Of a stretch of DNA of 64,000 bases, positions 18,481 to 26,682 are shown piece by piece. Source of the stretch: Amycolatopsis sacchari. Its GTDB lineage: Bacteria > Actinomycetota > Actinomycetes > Mycobacteriales > Pseudonocardiaceae. A program made the translations under genes and the position numbers. The stretch spans positions 786,597 through 850,596 of the forward strand of contig NZ_FORP01000001.1 in the NCBI RefSeq assembly GCF_900114035.1, read 5' to 3'. The notes under the pieces were generated by a model, which was not told the DNA's origin, searched no databases, and was given only the letters and a program-made list of their open reading frames with translations. Every line of letters begins with the position of its first letter. Position 1 is the stretch's first letter.

Positions 18481-20142
18481 CTAGACCGGCGCCACCGGAA
18501 GCACCACCCGTGAGGCCGACAGGTCGATCGTCCGGTGCGACGGCAGCATTCTCGTCGAGGTGGCCGGGTCCTCGCCGGTACCCAGGTTGCGTTCCCAGCG
18601 CGGATGCGACCCGCCCGCGACGATCAGCCGAAGCCGGTTGCCCCGCGCGAACCGGTGCGCGACGGGGTCAAGCTCGACCCGGACCACCTCCGGGGGCGCC
18701 GACGGGTCGAGCCGGACGAACCCGTCGCTCATGTTGCGCGAGCGGCCACGAGTATCCACTTCGGACAGACGGACGAACAGGTCCGCGAAGGGGTTGTCGG
18801 ACCGGTGACCGAGTTCCACCACGGGGCTGCCGAGGACTTCGAGGTGCGCGGTCAACGGCTCCGAGGTGAAGGCCAGCACGTCGGAACGCGAGGCGAGCGC
18901 GCTGTCGTCGGTGTAACCAGCGGTGATACCAGGGGAAACCTGCGTGACGAAGGGGCCACCGCAGGTGGGCGTCGGCGTAGCCGGGTCATAGGTGAACCCG
19001 CCCACCTCTCCCGGCTCCGCCGGCCGCGTGGCCAGAAGCTCGCCCGAGCGCGGGTACAGGACCTGCTCGACCGTCGGGGGTGGCCAGGCCGGGAGGTCGC
19101 GCCACCCCTCGCCCGGGCCGCTGACGAACACCTTGACGGGCGTGACCCGGTGCTGAACCCCCGATCCGGCCAGGTGCTCGTCGAACCAGGCGAGGGCTTC
19201 GGGGAGCAGGACACGGGCGCCCTCGGCGCCCCCCTGCGCATGCGTCCACGGGCCCAGGGTGAGCCCGACATCGATGCCCCGTTCGGCCAGCCGCGCGTAC
19301 CCCGCCAGCGTCTGGCGGAGGAAACCATCCTGCCAGCCACCCTGCAGCAGCACCGGGACGCGCGCACGGTCCAGCGCACCGGTCAGGTCCGCGCGCTTCC
19401 ACCACGGGTCGTCCAGGTCCCGCCGGCTGACCCACTCGCGATACCAGGGTGCCTGTCCGCCCATCAGCTTCTCGGCCGCGTCCACCAGCGGAAGACCCGC
19501 CAAGGCCTTCTTGACACGGCCCCGGGCGGACAGCACCGCGAGCATCCGGGACAGGATCGGCTTCTCCTGCTGGGTCGTGACGAACGACCACTCCAGCACC
19601 GTGCTGAGCGTGAACGCTCCATTGGTATAGACCAGCGCGCGGAAGTCGTGTGGCGCGTGCGCGATGACGGCGGTGACCAGCTCCGGCGGAGGATCCTTCA
19701 GCAGAGCCCAGGCGGCGAAGCCGACCGAGGAGAAGCCGTGCGCGGCGAAGCGCCCGTCGAACCACGGCTGCTCGCGCATCCAGGCGACGATGTCGGCCGC
19801 GTCGTCGGCCTCCCGCATGTGCGGTTCGAAGGTTCCGCCCGACCCGAACGTGCCCCGCCACCGGACCAGCAGGACCCGGTAGCCACGGCGGGCGAACAGC
19901 CCGCCGGTCATCGCCATGCCCATCACGTTGTAGCCGTAGGGCGAGTTGACGAGGATCGTTCCGGACACCGGCCCTTCCGGCTCCAGGAGATCCGCGAGCA
20001 GGTCGACACCGTCTCTCATTGGGATCCGCACGTCACGGGTCGTGCGGTAGCCGGTCGTCGCGGCGGGCAGCCGGGCGTACTTCGTCCACAGCAGGTCGGC
20101 GAGCCGTTGCCCGAGCGTCCGTTCCCTGGCTCGCTGGTTCAT
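18481..20142 (-). CDS. CocE/NonD family hydrolase (X-Pro dipeptidyl-peptidase fold)
   Basis: 553 residues. The N-terminal alpha/beta-hydrolase domain starts with R-D-V-R-I-P-M-R-D-G-V-D-L-L-A-D. It carries the nucleophile elbow G-F-S-S-V-G near residue 150 and ends with a His region near G-P-W-T-H-A. The C-terminal jelly-roll domain (about 330-553) has R-x-S-E-V-D-T-R-G-R-S and S-H-P-R-W-E-R-N. The family hydrolyses esters, amides or X-Pro peptides. A GGAGG site precedes the ATG at 20142. A MarR-type regulator is divergent across an 83-bp gap with an inverted repeat. A broken paralogue lies at 57465-57850. Confidence 0.9.
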   Translation of the reverse strand: MNQRARERTLGQRLADLLWTKYARLPAATTGYRTTRDVRIPMRDGVDLLADLLEPEGPVSGTILVNSPYGYNVMGMAMTGGLFARRGYRVLLVRWRGTFGSGGTFEPHMREADDAADIVAWMREQPWFDGRFAAHGFSSVGFAAWALLKDPPPELVTAVIAHAPHDFRALVYTNGAFTLSTVLEWSFVTTQQEKPILSRMLAVLSARGRVKKALAGLPLVDAAEKLMGGQAPWYREWVSRRDLDDPWWKRADLTGALDRARVPVLLQGGWQDGFLRQTLAGYARLAERGIDVGLTLGPWTHAQGGAEGARVLLPEALAWFDEHLAGSGVQHRVTPVKVFVSGPGEGWRDLPAWPPPTVEQVLYPRSGELLATRPAEPGEVGGFTYDPATPTPTCGGPFVTQVSPGITAGYTDDSALASRSDVLAFTSEPLTAHLEVLGSPVVELGHRSDNPFADLFVRLSEVDTRGRSRNMSDGFVRLDPSAPPEVVRVELDPVAHRFARGNRLRLIVAGGSHPRWERNLGTGEDPATSTRMLPSHRTIDLSASRVVLPVAPV

Positions 20143-20182
20143 CCGTCCTCCGTCCCGCCACCTGACCACAACCTACACCAGA

Positions 20183-20200
20183 TTTCAGAATTTATTGAAA
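20183..20200. promoter_or_regulatory. Inverted repeat in the CocE/MarR divergent gap
   Basis: TTTCA and TGAAA arms are separated by an AT-only-but-one 8-base spacer, the most AT-rich spot nearby. The position between a regulator and its divergent target suits a MarR-type operator. Confidence 0.45.
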
Positions 20201-20225
20201 GTTCGTGCGGTAGGGTGGCGGTGAG

Positions 20226-20735
20226 ATGACCGAAGGGGGCGCCGTGCGCGAAGACGAGAGAGACGAGGTCAGCCGGTTCGCCGAACGCTTCGCCGCCACC
20301 CTCACCGACACCGGCTTTCCCCGTCTGGCCGCCCGTGTCTTCGCGACGCTGCTGGTCAGCGAGAGCGGGCGGATGACCGCCGCCGAACTCTCCGGACGCC
20401 TGCGCGCCAGCACCGGCGGGGTCTCGGGTGCCGTCCGCTACCTGGTCCAGCTCCGCCTCATCCGCACCGAACGGGACCCCGGGACGCGCCGCCACGCCTA
20501 CGTCGTCGACAGCTCGTGGTACGAGTCCACAGTCACGGCGAACCCGTTCCTCGAAAGGGGCGAGGCCGACCTCCGCGAAGGCATCGCCGTCCTGGGCGAG
20601 TCACCAGCAGCCGACCGGCTGACCGAAACACTCGAGCTCATCCAGTTCCTCAAGGAGGAGACCCGCGCCATGATGCGTCGCTGGCACGAACGCAAAGCGG
20701 CGCCACGCACACGACGAACCGCGGGCCGGGCCTGA
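20226..20735 (+). CDS. MarR/GbsR-type winged-helix regulator
   Basis: 169 residues. A winged helix-turn-helix spans roughly 35-100 (L-L-V-S-E-S-G-R-M-T-A-A-E-L-S-G-R-L, then S-G-A-V-R-Y-L-V-Q-L and R-R-H-A-Y-V-V). A C-terminal helical dimerisation segment follows. It is divergent from the CocE hydrolase, its most likely target, and may be autoregulated through the inverted repeat in the gap. No strong ribosome site precedes the ATG; a TAGGGT hexamer 10 bases upstream could be a -10 element. Confidence 0.85.
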   Translation: MTEGGAVREDERDEVSRFAERFAATLTDTGFPRLAARVFATLLVSESGRMTAAELSGRLRASTGGVSGAVRYLVQLRLIRTERDPGTRRHAYVVDSSWYESTVTANPFLERGEADLREGIAVLGESPAADRLTETLELIQFLKEETRAMMRRWHERKAAPRTRRTAGRA

Positions 20736-21344
20736 CGGCCAAGATCTTCGAGGCGCTCCCGGCCGCACCCCTCGTAGTACTCCAGCAGCCGCCACAGCTC
20801 GGTCAGCTAGTAGTTGTGTGCCACGGCCTGCCGAGTAATCCATCGATCGGCCATGGGGCGGCCCGCCTGCTGTGCCGTCCGGGCCAGGTAGCGCCGTCAG
20901 ATTGGCCGGCAGGGCCGGTGCGCCAGTAGAACGCACACGACGTCGTTTCGATCCCGGACGACCCGACAGTTCCAGGGACCCCCTCGACGGTCACGTCGCA
21001 GCAGGAGCTGCCCGTCCGCACCGACCTTCGCCGGTGCGGACAGACCTACTCGATGATCTCGTGGACCAGCGCGAACCAGACTTCCCACCTGATCGAAGCG
21101 GCCTCAGGAGCATTCGGCGCCGGGAACATTTACCTTCGTCACGAGCTCGCTGTGCAGCAAATAGGCGTCCAACAGCGCCTGCAACGCCCTACCCCTGACC
21201 CCCGAGCTCTGCCCGGGCCGCGGCGCGCGCTCCAGCCCTTGTGGCCAAGCACGTAAGCGAAGCGCTACGCCGCACACGCAGGGCACAGTCACCGTCAAGG
21301 AAGCTGCAGGTTGGTCGCATACACCAGGCTGGGGACTTGGGTCA
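20736..21344. other. Gene-poor stretch, probably decayed DNA
   Basis: Frames here are short, and none resembles a family I know. A minus-strand frame around 21104-21300 reads L-Q-A-L-L-D-A-Y-L-L-H-S-E-L-V-T, which looks like real protein but is too short to name. The stretch abuts recombinase and integrase debris, so it is probably residue of a mobile element. Confidence 0.4.
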
Positions 21345-21482
21345 GTTCCCCCTCGGACACTTCCCATAACCCCAACTGTGCGGGTCGAGATTCGTCTCGA
21401 CTCGCACTGTTCGTTTTCCAGGGTGGTAGACCTCCGCCTTGTCCGCCGGGTCGGGGTTGATCAGCGTCCGGCGGATGTCGCC
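21345..21482 (-). pseudogene. C-terminal remnant of a large serine recombinase
   Basis: About 46 residues read I-N-P-D-P-A-D-K-A-E-V-Y, then P-G-K-R-T-V-R-V and W-G-Y-G-K-C-P-R-G-N before the stop. This is the usual tail of actinobacterial 'recombinase family' (large serine recombinase) proteins. The middle part that normally joins these pieces is shortened, and the catalytic N-terminus is absent. It is fused in frame to an SDR fragment, showing deletion between two unrelated genes. Confidence 0.6.
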
Positions 21483-21623
21483 CAAACCGTGAGCTTGTTC
21501 CTCGTCCGTGATGTCGGCGCGCCCGGCGAGAGCCTGGCCACCAATGGCGGCGGTCTTGCCGACGATCGCGTCGAGACGGTCCGTTCGACGAGCCACCACG
21601 GTCACCCGTGCGCCGAGAGCGGC
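21483..21623 (-). pseudogene. Internal fragment of a short-chain dehydrogenase
   Basis: About 47 residues read A-L-G-A-R-V-T-V-V-A-R-R-T-D-R-L followed by G-G-Q-A-L-A-G-R-A-D-I-T-D. This is the second strand to the D-I-T motif of an SDR. The glycine-rich loop and catalytic Tyr-Lys are missing on either side, so it is a non-functional relic. Confidence 0.6.
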
Positions 21624-21632
21624 CGGCGCCAG

Positions 21633-21857
21633 CGCGACCTGCACGCCGCGCGCCTGCTGCTGACCCGCCTGGGCCTGTCCCCCGAGGACCTCCTCACGAC
21701 GCCCGCCGCCCGGCCAACGATGCCCACCTTCCATGAGCACATCCCAATCGTCTCAGCCGCGGTCACCGACGACACCCGCCGCGTCTACGGCGCCTACCGG
21801 AACCGCATCGACGCTCACGGGGGACACCGCCCACTCGACGAACCCACCCCATCAGAG
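21633..21857 (+). pseudogene. N-terminal fragment of a tyrosine recombinase (integrase)
   Basis: About 75 residues contain L-L-L-T-R-L-G-L-S-P-E-D-L-L, V-S-A-A-V-T-D-D-T-R-R-V-Y-G and L-D-E-P-T-P-S-E. This pattern matches the SAM-like N-terminal domain of actinobacterial integrases. The catalytic domain is absent; similarity stops abruptly at 21857. It lies opposite and between the recombinase/SDR relics. Confidence 0.5.
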
Positions 21858-22075
21858 TCAAACAGTTGGCCGATCAACGTCGTTCCGCGGCGCGATTCCC
21901 GCGGCGGACGGCGAGGCGGTGTAGGCCGAGCGCTGACGCTGCCGGCGAACCGGGTCCGCGTGCCCGTGGCGTTCCAGCACACGGAACATCGCCCGGCGAC
22001 GAGGGTCAGCCGCCGTGATCAGCGATCGTCTGGACACCCAAACCCGGCGCCTGCCCGACAGGGCCGTGCCGGGAC

Positions 22076-22651
22076 TCAACGCGCGCTTTGCCGGCTCCGG
22101 TAGGCCGTGACGCTGGCCCGGTGTGCGCAGGTTCGTGTGCAGTATTGCTTCGACCCGTTGCGCGAGAGGTCCACGAAAGTCGCCCGGCAGGCCGGGCCGG
22201 CACAGACGCCGAGGCGGGCCGGACCGAGCGTGGCGATCACGGAGGCCAGTGCGCTGAGTGTGGTCGCGGCCAGGTGCGTCCAGCAGCGGTCGGTGTCGGA
22301 GGTGATCTCGATCCGCCAACGGTCGTGATCGTGGCGCAGCGCCGGGGTGGCGCGGCTGCGGCGCAGACCGTCGTTGATCAGGGCCGCGGCTTCGACCGCG
22401 TCCGTGTTCGCTCGTTCGAGCACGGCACGCACCGTCTCGCGCAACGCGCGGACCTCCGCCAAATCGGCGCGGGTGAGACGCCACCGCCGGCCGGCTCCGT
22501 GGTCCGCGGGCTCGGCTGGGGAATGCTCGTCGAGGAAGTCCCGCAGCTGCTCCACGGTCTCGAGCTCGTCCTCCCCCTTGACCGGCTTCAAGGTGTTCGC
22601 AAGATCGACGGCCGCCTGGACCGCCGATGGGTTGTAACACGCGTCAAGCAT
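22076..22651 (-). CDS. ABATE-domain / CGNR zinc-finger regulator
   Basis: 191 residues. The N-terminal ABATE-like helical domain (A-V-D-L-A-N-T-L) runs to about 140. A C-terminal four-Cys zinc finger follows: V-C-A-G-P-A-C with Q-Y-C-T-R-T-C-A-H-R-A, the CGNR motif here reading C-A-H-R. Proteins of this class are putative transcription regulators. The ATG at 22651 lies inside a 16-bp palindrome (22642-22657), suggesting self-control. The MFS transporter gene is divergent and is the likely target. Confidence 0.85.
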   Translation of the reverse strand: MLDACYNPSAVQAAVDLANTLKPVKGEDELETVEQLRDFLDEHSPAEPADHGAGRRWRLTRADLAEVRALRETVRAVLERANTDAVEAAALINDGLRRSRATPALRHDHDRWRIEITSDTDRCWTHLAATTLSALASVIATLGPARLGVCAGPACRATFVDLSRNGSKQYCTRTCAHRASVTAYRSRQSAR

Positions 22652-22657
22652 TTGACG
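22642..22657. promoter_or_regulatory. Palindrome over the CGNR-regulator start codon
   Basis: CGTCAA and TTGACG arms with a 4-base spacer contain the start codon. A second pair, GTGACA (22680-22685) and TGTCAC (22704-22709), flanks the rest of the divergent gap. Both are candidate operators; function is inferred from position. Confidence 0.45.
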
Positions 22658-22732
22658 TGTCTCCTCGCCGCCTTATAACGTGACACCCGTTCTAGCTTTT
22701 ACATGTCACAGCGTACCCCGGAGGAGATGGCG

Positions 22733-24118
22733 ATGCCGCAGGCGATCCCGTCTGGAAGGGTCCTCCGCGACGGATCGGGACACGCCCCGGACGGACGCCG
22801 GCTCGGGCTGGCGCTTGGCCTGCTGGTGCTGCCGATGTACGTGGCACTGGGCGCACCGTCGGTGGCGCTGCCGGTCATCGGCCGCGCGCTGGGGGTGCCG
22901 TTCGGGGCCACGGCGTGGATTCTCGCCGCGTGGTCGCTGACCTCCGCGCTCGCGATGCCGGTCGCGGGTCGCCTGATGGCCCGGCGGAGCCCCTTCCTGG
23001 TACTCGTCGCCGGGGTCGTGGCACTCGCCGCGGGCTCGGCGCTCGCGGCGTTCGGCCCGACACTGGCAGTCGTGATCATCGGCAGGCTGATCGGTGGCGC
23101 CGGGGCGGGTACGACCGTGATCGCCGTCTTCGCCGCGGCCACTGCGCTTCCACGGCGGGAACGGATTCGCGCGCTGGGAATCGTCGCAGCCGCCAGCGCC
23201 ACGGCGTCGGGGTGCGGGACGCTGTTGGGCGGGGCGGTGACGGCCTGGCTGGGGTGGCGTGCCGTGCTCGCGATCCCGGTCCTCGCACTCCCCCTCCTGC
23301 TGGCCGCCGTGCCGGGTAGGCGCGCACTGACGCGGAACGGTGGCAGGGAAGGGAACAACTCGGCCGAGCGACTCGACATCGTCGGCGCGGCCGTGCTGTC
23401 GGTGCTCGCCGGTTCGCTGATCACGTTGCTGCAGGCCCATTCGGTCGGTCTGTCCACTTCGGTCACGCTCGTCGTGGCTGCCGCCGGGGCGCTCGCCGCC
23501 GCGGGACTGTGGTGGCGCGTGCGGCGCACGCCCGGGGGGTTCGTGCCCCGGCGGGTGATCACCGCCCCCGGCTTCCTGCCAGCCGGGCTCATCGGCGGGA
23601 CGGTCTTCGCCGGCTACTACGGCGTCCTGTTCCTCGCCCCGTCCCTGATCGAGCAGGCCACCGGCGGTGGCGCCCTGGAAGCCGGCGTGCTCCTGGTTCC
23701 GGCTGCCGCCTGCTCGGTACCGGCAGGGCGGCTGGCCGGCGCCGCGTCCGCACGGTTCACCGCGTGGCAGGTGTCGGCTGGGCTCGCGGCACTCACCGCC
23801 GTCGGCGTGCTCGTGATCGCGATCTTCACCGGGCCGATCCCGGTTGTCGTCGGCGTGGCGCTGACCGTGTGTGGATTCGCCGGCGCCCAAGCCGTGCTGG
23901 TGGGTCTCGCACCGGAACTGGTCACCGCGCACGATCGGGACACCGCACAGGGCCTGCTCACCTTCGTGATCAACCTGGGTGGCGGGATCGGCCCGGCCGC
24001 GGTCGCGGGTCTGTCCGGCATCGCGCCGGTGCCGGTGGCCCTCGCCATGCTCGCGGCACTTCCCTTGACCGGACTCGTCCTCAGCCTGACCCGGCGCCCC
24101 GGTGCCGGCATCCGATAA
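22733..24118 (+). CDS. MFS drug-efflux-type transporter
   Basis: About 461 residues, with many hydrophobic helices. The N-terminal half begins L-V-L-P-M-Y-V-A-L-G-A-P-S-V-A-L-P and continues W-I-L-A-A-W-S-L-T, the standard start of DHA2-like multidrug transporters. G-R-L-I-G-G-A-G-A-G is motif-C-like. The ATG at 22733 is preferred because GGAGGAG stands six bases before it; in-frame ATG codons at 22703 and 22727 lack such a site. It is divergent from the CGNR regulator and followed 25 bases later by the epoxide hydrolase, probably in one operon. Confidence 0.9.
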   Translation: MPQAIPSGRVLRDGSGHAPDGRRLGLALGLLVLPMYVALGAPSVALPVIGRALGVPFGATAWILAAWSLTSALAMPVAGRLMARRSPFLVLVAGVVALAAGSALAAFGPTLAVVIIGRLIGGAGAGTTVIAVFAAATALPRRERIRALGIVAAASATASGCGTLLGGAVTAWLGWRAVLAIPVLALPLLLAAVPGRRALTRNGGREGNNSAERLDIVGAAVLSVLAGSLITLLQAHSVGLSTSVTLVVAAAGALAAAGLWWRVRRTPGGFVPRRVITAPGFLPAGLIGGTVFAGYYGVLFLAPSLIEQATGGGALEAGVLLVPAAACSVPAGRLAGAASARFTAWQVSAGLAALTAVGVLVIAIFTGPIPVVVGVALTVCGFAGAQAVLVGLAPELVTAHDRDTAQGLLTFVINLGGGIGPAAVAGLSGIAPVPVALAMLAALPLTGLVLSLTRRPGAGIR

Positions 24119-24143
24119 CCCCGTGACCGGAAAGGAGCCCGCC

Positions 24144-25265
24144 ATGGCCCCCGAGCCATTCAAGGTCAGCATCACCGAAACCGACATCGCGGATCTGCGG
24201 GAACGGTTGCGGCGGACGCGATGGCCCGAGCCCGAGCCGGTGGACGACTGGTCGCAGGGGGTGCCGCTGGCCTACGCGCAGGAGCTCTGCCGCAGCTGGG
24301 CCGAGGACTACGACTTCGGGTTCGCCGAGCGGCTGAACGCCTTCCCGCAGTACCGCGACACGATCGACGGACTGGGCATTCACTTCCTGCACGTCCGATC
24401 ACCGGAACCGGACGCGTTCCCGCTCGTGCTCACGCACGGATGGCCGGGTTCGGTGCTCGAGTTCCTGGAGATCCTCGGCCCGCTGACCGACCCGCGCGCA
24501 CACGGCGGCGACCCGGCGGACGCGTTCCACGTGGTCGCGCCGTCGTTGCCCGGATACGGCTGGAGTGACAAGCCGTCGACGACCGGGTGGAACGTCACGC
24601 GCATCGCGCGCGCCTGGGACACGTTGATGGTTTCGCTGGGATACGAGCGGTACGGCGCGCAAGGCGGCGACTGGGGTTCGGCGGTGTCCGGCGCGCTGGG
24701 CGAGGTGGCGCCCGAGCGCGTCGCCGGCGTGCACCTGAACCTGGGGTCCGTGGCGGCGGGCACCTTCGACGACCCGACACCCGCGGAGCTGGCGAACCTC
24801 GAGGCCGAGAAAGAGTTCCAGCGCACCGGCCGGGGGTATTCGGCCATCCAGTCGACCCGGCCGCAGACCCTCGGCTACGGCCTCACCGATTCCCCGGCGG
24901 GCCAGGCCACCTGGATCGCCGAGAAGTTCTGGGCCTGGACGGACAACAACGGACACCCCGAGGACGCGTTGTCACGGCAGACCATCCTCGACGAGATCTC
25001 GGTCTACTGGTTCACCGCGTCGGCCACCTCATCGGCGCGCCTGTACTGGGAAAGCTTCGCCAACTTCCGGGACACCGTCACCGCGCCATCCGGGCTCTCG
25101 GTCTACCCACGCGACATCACCCGCCCGTCGCGGCGGGAGGCCGAGCTGCGGTTCACCGACCTGCGCTGGTTCGAGGAACTGCCGCGAGGCGGTCATTTCG
25201 CCGCGTTGGAGCAGCCGGAGTCGCTGGTCGACCAAGTGCGCGGGTTCTTCCGCCTCGTCCGCTAA
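24144..25265 (+). CDS. Epoxide hydrolase (EHN plus alpha/beta-hydrolase)
   Basis: 373 residues. The N-terminal EHN domain starts F-K-V-S-I-T-E-T-D-I-A-D-L-R-E-R-L and contains W-P. The hydrolase core has the oxyanion H-G-W-P-G-S, the nucleophile loop Q-G-G-D-W-G-S with Asp rather than Ser, and the C-terminal catalytic R-G-G-H-F. This combination is the microsomal-type epoxide hydrolase fold; it opens epoxides to diols. AAAGGAG precedes the ATG. It lies behind the MFS gene, so detoxification and export may be co-expressed. Confidence 0.92.
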   Translation: MAPEPFKVSITETDIADLRERLRRTRWPEPEPVDDWSQGVPLAYAQELCRSWAEDYDFGFAERLNAFPQYRDTIDGLGIHFLHVRSPEPDAFPLVLTHGWPGSVLEFLEILGPLTDPRAHGGDPADAFHVVAPSLPGYGWSDKPSTTGWNVTRIARAWDTLMVSLGYERYGAQGGDWGSAVSGALGEVAPERVAGVHLNLGSVAAGTFDDPTPAELANLEAEKEFQRTGRGYSAIQSTRPQTLGYGLTDSPAGQATWIAEKFWAWTDNNGHPEDALSRQTILDEISVYWFTASATSSARLYWESFANFRDTVTAPSGLSVYPRDITRPSRREAELRFTDLRWFEELPRGGHFAALEQPESLVDQVRGFFRLVR

Positions 25266-25281
25266 GGAATCGGCTACCGCG

Positions 25282-25881
25282 TCACTTTGCGAAGGCGGCG
25301 GCTTCCCCGGGGAGTTCGGGGCCGGAATTCGCAGTTCCGGCGAGGAGTACGGCGAGCACCCGGTCTCGTTGTGCGGCACCGGCTTGGAGGTCCAGACAGT
25401 TCTGCGTCATCCCCGCCGCGGCGGCGGCGAGGAACGGCACGTCGGTCCACGACAGGTCCGGGCGCACGGCGCCGGCCCGCTGCGCCCGTTCGGTCGTCCG
25501 GCGGATGAGATCGCGCAGACGGTCGCGCGCCTTGTCGGCCTCGGGACTTCCGCCCTGCGCGGCCAGCGCGTCCGACAGGCCCTTGTTCTCCACCTGGGAC
25601 AGCGTGAACGCCCGCAACAGCCGGGCGAAACCCCGGCCTGGATCGGGATCCTCGAGCGCGGCTCGCGCCTTGTCCTCCAGTTCGCCGATGACCTCCAGCA
25701 GGATCGTCTCGAGCAGCGCCTGCCGTGACGGGAAGCGCCGGTAGAACGTGCCCGGCCCGACACCGGCCCGCTTGACGATCTCGTTGGTCGACACGTCGAG
25801 CCCGACTTCCGCGACCGCCTTTCGCGCCGCCGCGACCAGTGCCGCCTCGCTTCGCCGGGCGTCCGCCCGCAGTCCAGCCAT
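25282..25881 (-). CDS. TetR family transcriptional regulator
   Basis: 199 residues. The N-terminal helix-turn-helix reads S-T-N-E-I-V-K-R-A-G-V-G-P-G-T-F-Y-R-R-F, the canonical TetR signature with G-T-F-Y-x-x-F. The C-terminal ligand domain is not specific. Its ATG lies in one arm of a perfect palindrome whose other arm holds the ATG of the divergent SDR gene, so it almost certainly represses itself and that SDR pair. The transcript is probably leaderless: TAGCGT stands six bases before the ATG and there is no ribosome site. Confidence 0.94.
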   Translation of the reverse strand: MAGLRADARRSEAALVAAARKAVAEVGLDVSTNEIVKRAGVGPGTFYRRFPSRQALLETILLEVIGELEDKARAALEDPDPGRGFARLLRAFTLSQVENKGLSDALAAQGGSPEADKARDRLRDLIRRTTERAQRAGAVRPDLSWTDVPFLAAAAAGMTQNCLDLQAGAAQRDRVLAVLLAGTANSGPELPGEAAAFAK

Positions 25882-25929
25882 GCCCCCACGCTAGACGGAG
25901 AGGGGTTCTCCGTCTAGCGTGGGGGCATG
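25879..25929. promoter_or_regulatory. 51-bp perfect palindrome: symmetric leaderless promoters and TetR operator
   Basis: The arms at 25879-25901 and 25907-25929 are perfect complements (23 bp) around a 5-base loop. Each arm holds a start codon (TetR on minus, SDR on plus), a GGGGGC spacer and a TAGCGT -10-like hexamer six bases from the ATG. TAGACGGAGA and its complement form the centre, in the style of a TetR operator. Both genes would be leaderless and controlled by one repressor site. Confidence 0.8.
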
Positions 25930-26682
25930 GGAAAACGAGTTTGGCTGGTCACCGGTGCGTCCGGAGGACTGGGCTCGGCGCTGGTGCGCGCGGTCCGCGC
26001 GGCCGGGGACGAGGTGTTCGCGATCAGCAGGAAATCCGTGGACATCAGCGACCCTGAGCAAGTCCGGCGGGCTGTCGCCGGGGCCGTCACCGCTGTCGGC
26101 CGGATCGACGTCGTGGTGAACAACGCCGGCTATGCGGCGGCGGGCGCCTTCGAGGAGCTGTCCGACTCGGCGCTGCGCGAACAGTTCGAGGTCAACTTCT
26201 TCGCGGCCGCCAACGTCCTGCGTGCGACGTTGCCGTACCTGCGGGCCGCTCGCTCGGGTCACATCGTGCAGATCAGCTCGCTGGCCGGTCAGATCGGCGC
26301 CCCCGGGATGAGCGCGTACACGGCGAGCAAACACGCGCTCGAAGGGTTGTCGGTGTCGCTCGCCGAGGAGCTGGCTCCGTTCGGCATCCAGGTCAGCATC
26401 GTCGAACCGGGCGCCGTCAACACAGGATTTCGGCGGAGCTGGGCCGAACGCGAGCGTCCCGGGACGATCGCCGACTACGACGATCTCGCCGCCCGGCTCG
26501 GCCGCATGGGGCGCGATGCTCGGCGGCCGACCGAGCCGGAGGAAGTGGCGGCCGCGATCATCGCGCTGGTCGGCCTGCCGCAACCGCCCTTGCGGCTCAC
26601 CGTCGGCACCGATGCCACTGCCGGAATCCGCGCCGCCCGGATCCGCCAGCTGGCCGACTTGGAGACCCGATGGATCGCCTGA
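25927..26682 (+). CDS. SDR-family oxidoreductase
   Basis: 251 residues. Cofactor loop T-G-A-S-G-G-L-G, structural N-N-A-G, and catalytic S-S (I-S-S-L-A-G) with Y-T-A-S-K are all present. The closing part (P-G-A-V-N-T-G-F) is typical of classical SDRs acting on NAD(P) and an unknown alcohol/ketone. It begins leaderlessly at the shared TetR palindrome and overlaps the next SDR by 13 bp, so the two are a coupled pair under TetR control. Confidence 0.92.
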   Translation: MGKRVWLVTGASGGLGSALVRAVRAAGDEVFAISRKSVDISDPEQVRRAVAGAVTAVGRIDVVVNNAGYAAAGAFEELSDSALREQFEVNFFAAANVLRATLPYLRAARSGHIVQISSLAGQIGAPGMSAYTASKHALEGLSVSLAEELAPFGIQVSIVEPGAVNTGFRRSWAERERPGTIADYDDLAARLGRMGRDARRPTEPEEVAAAIIALVGLPQPPLRLTVGTDATAGIRAARIRQLADLETRWIA

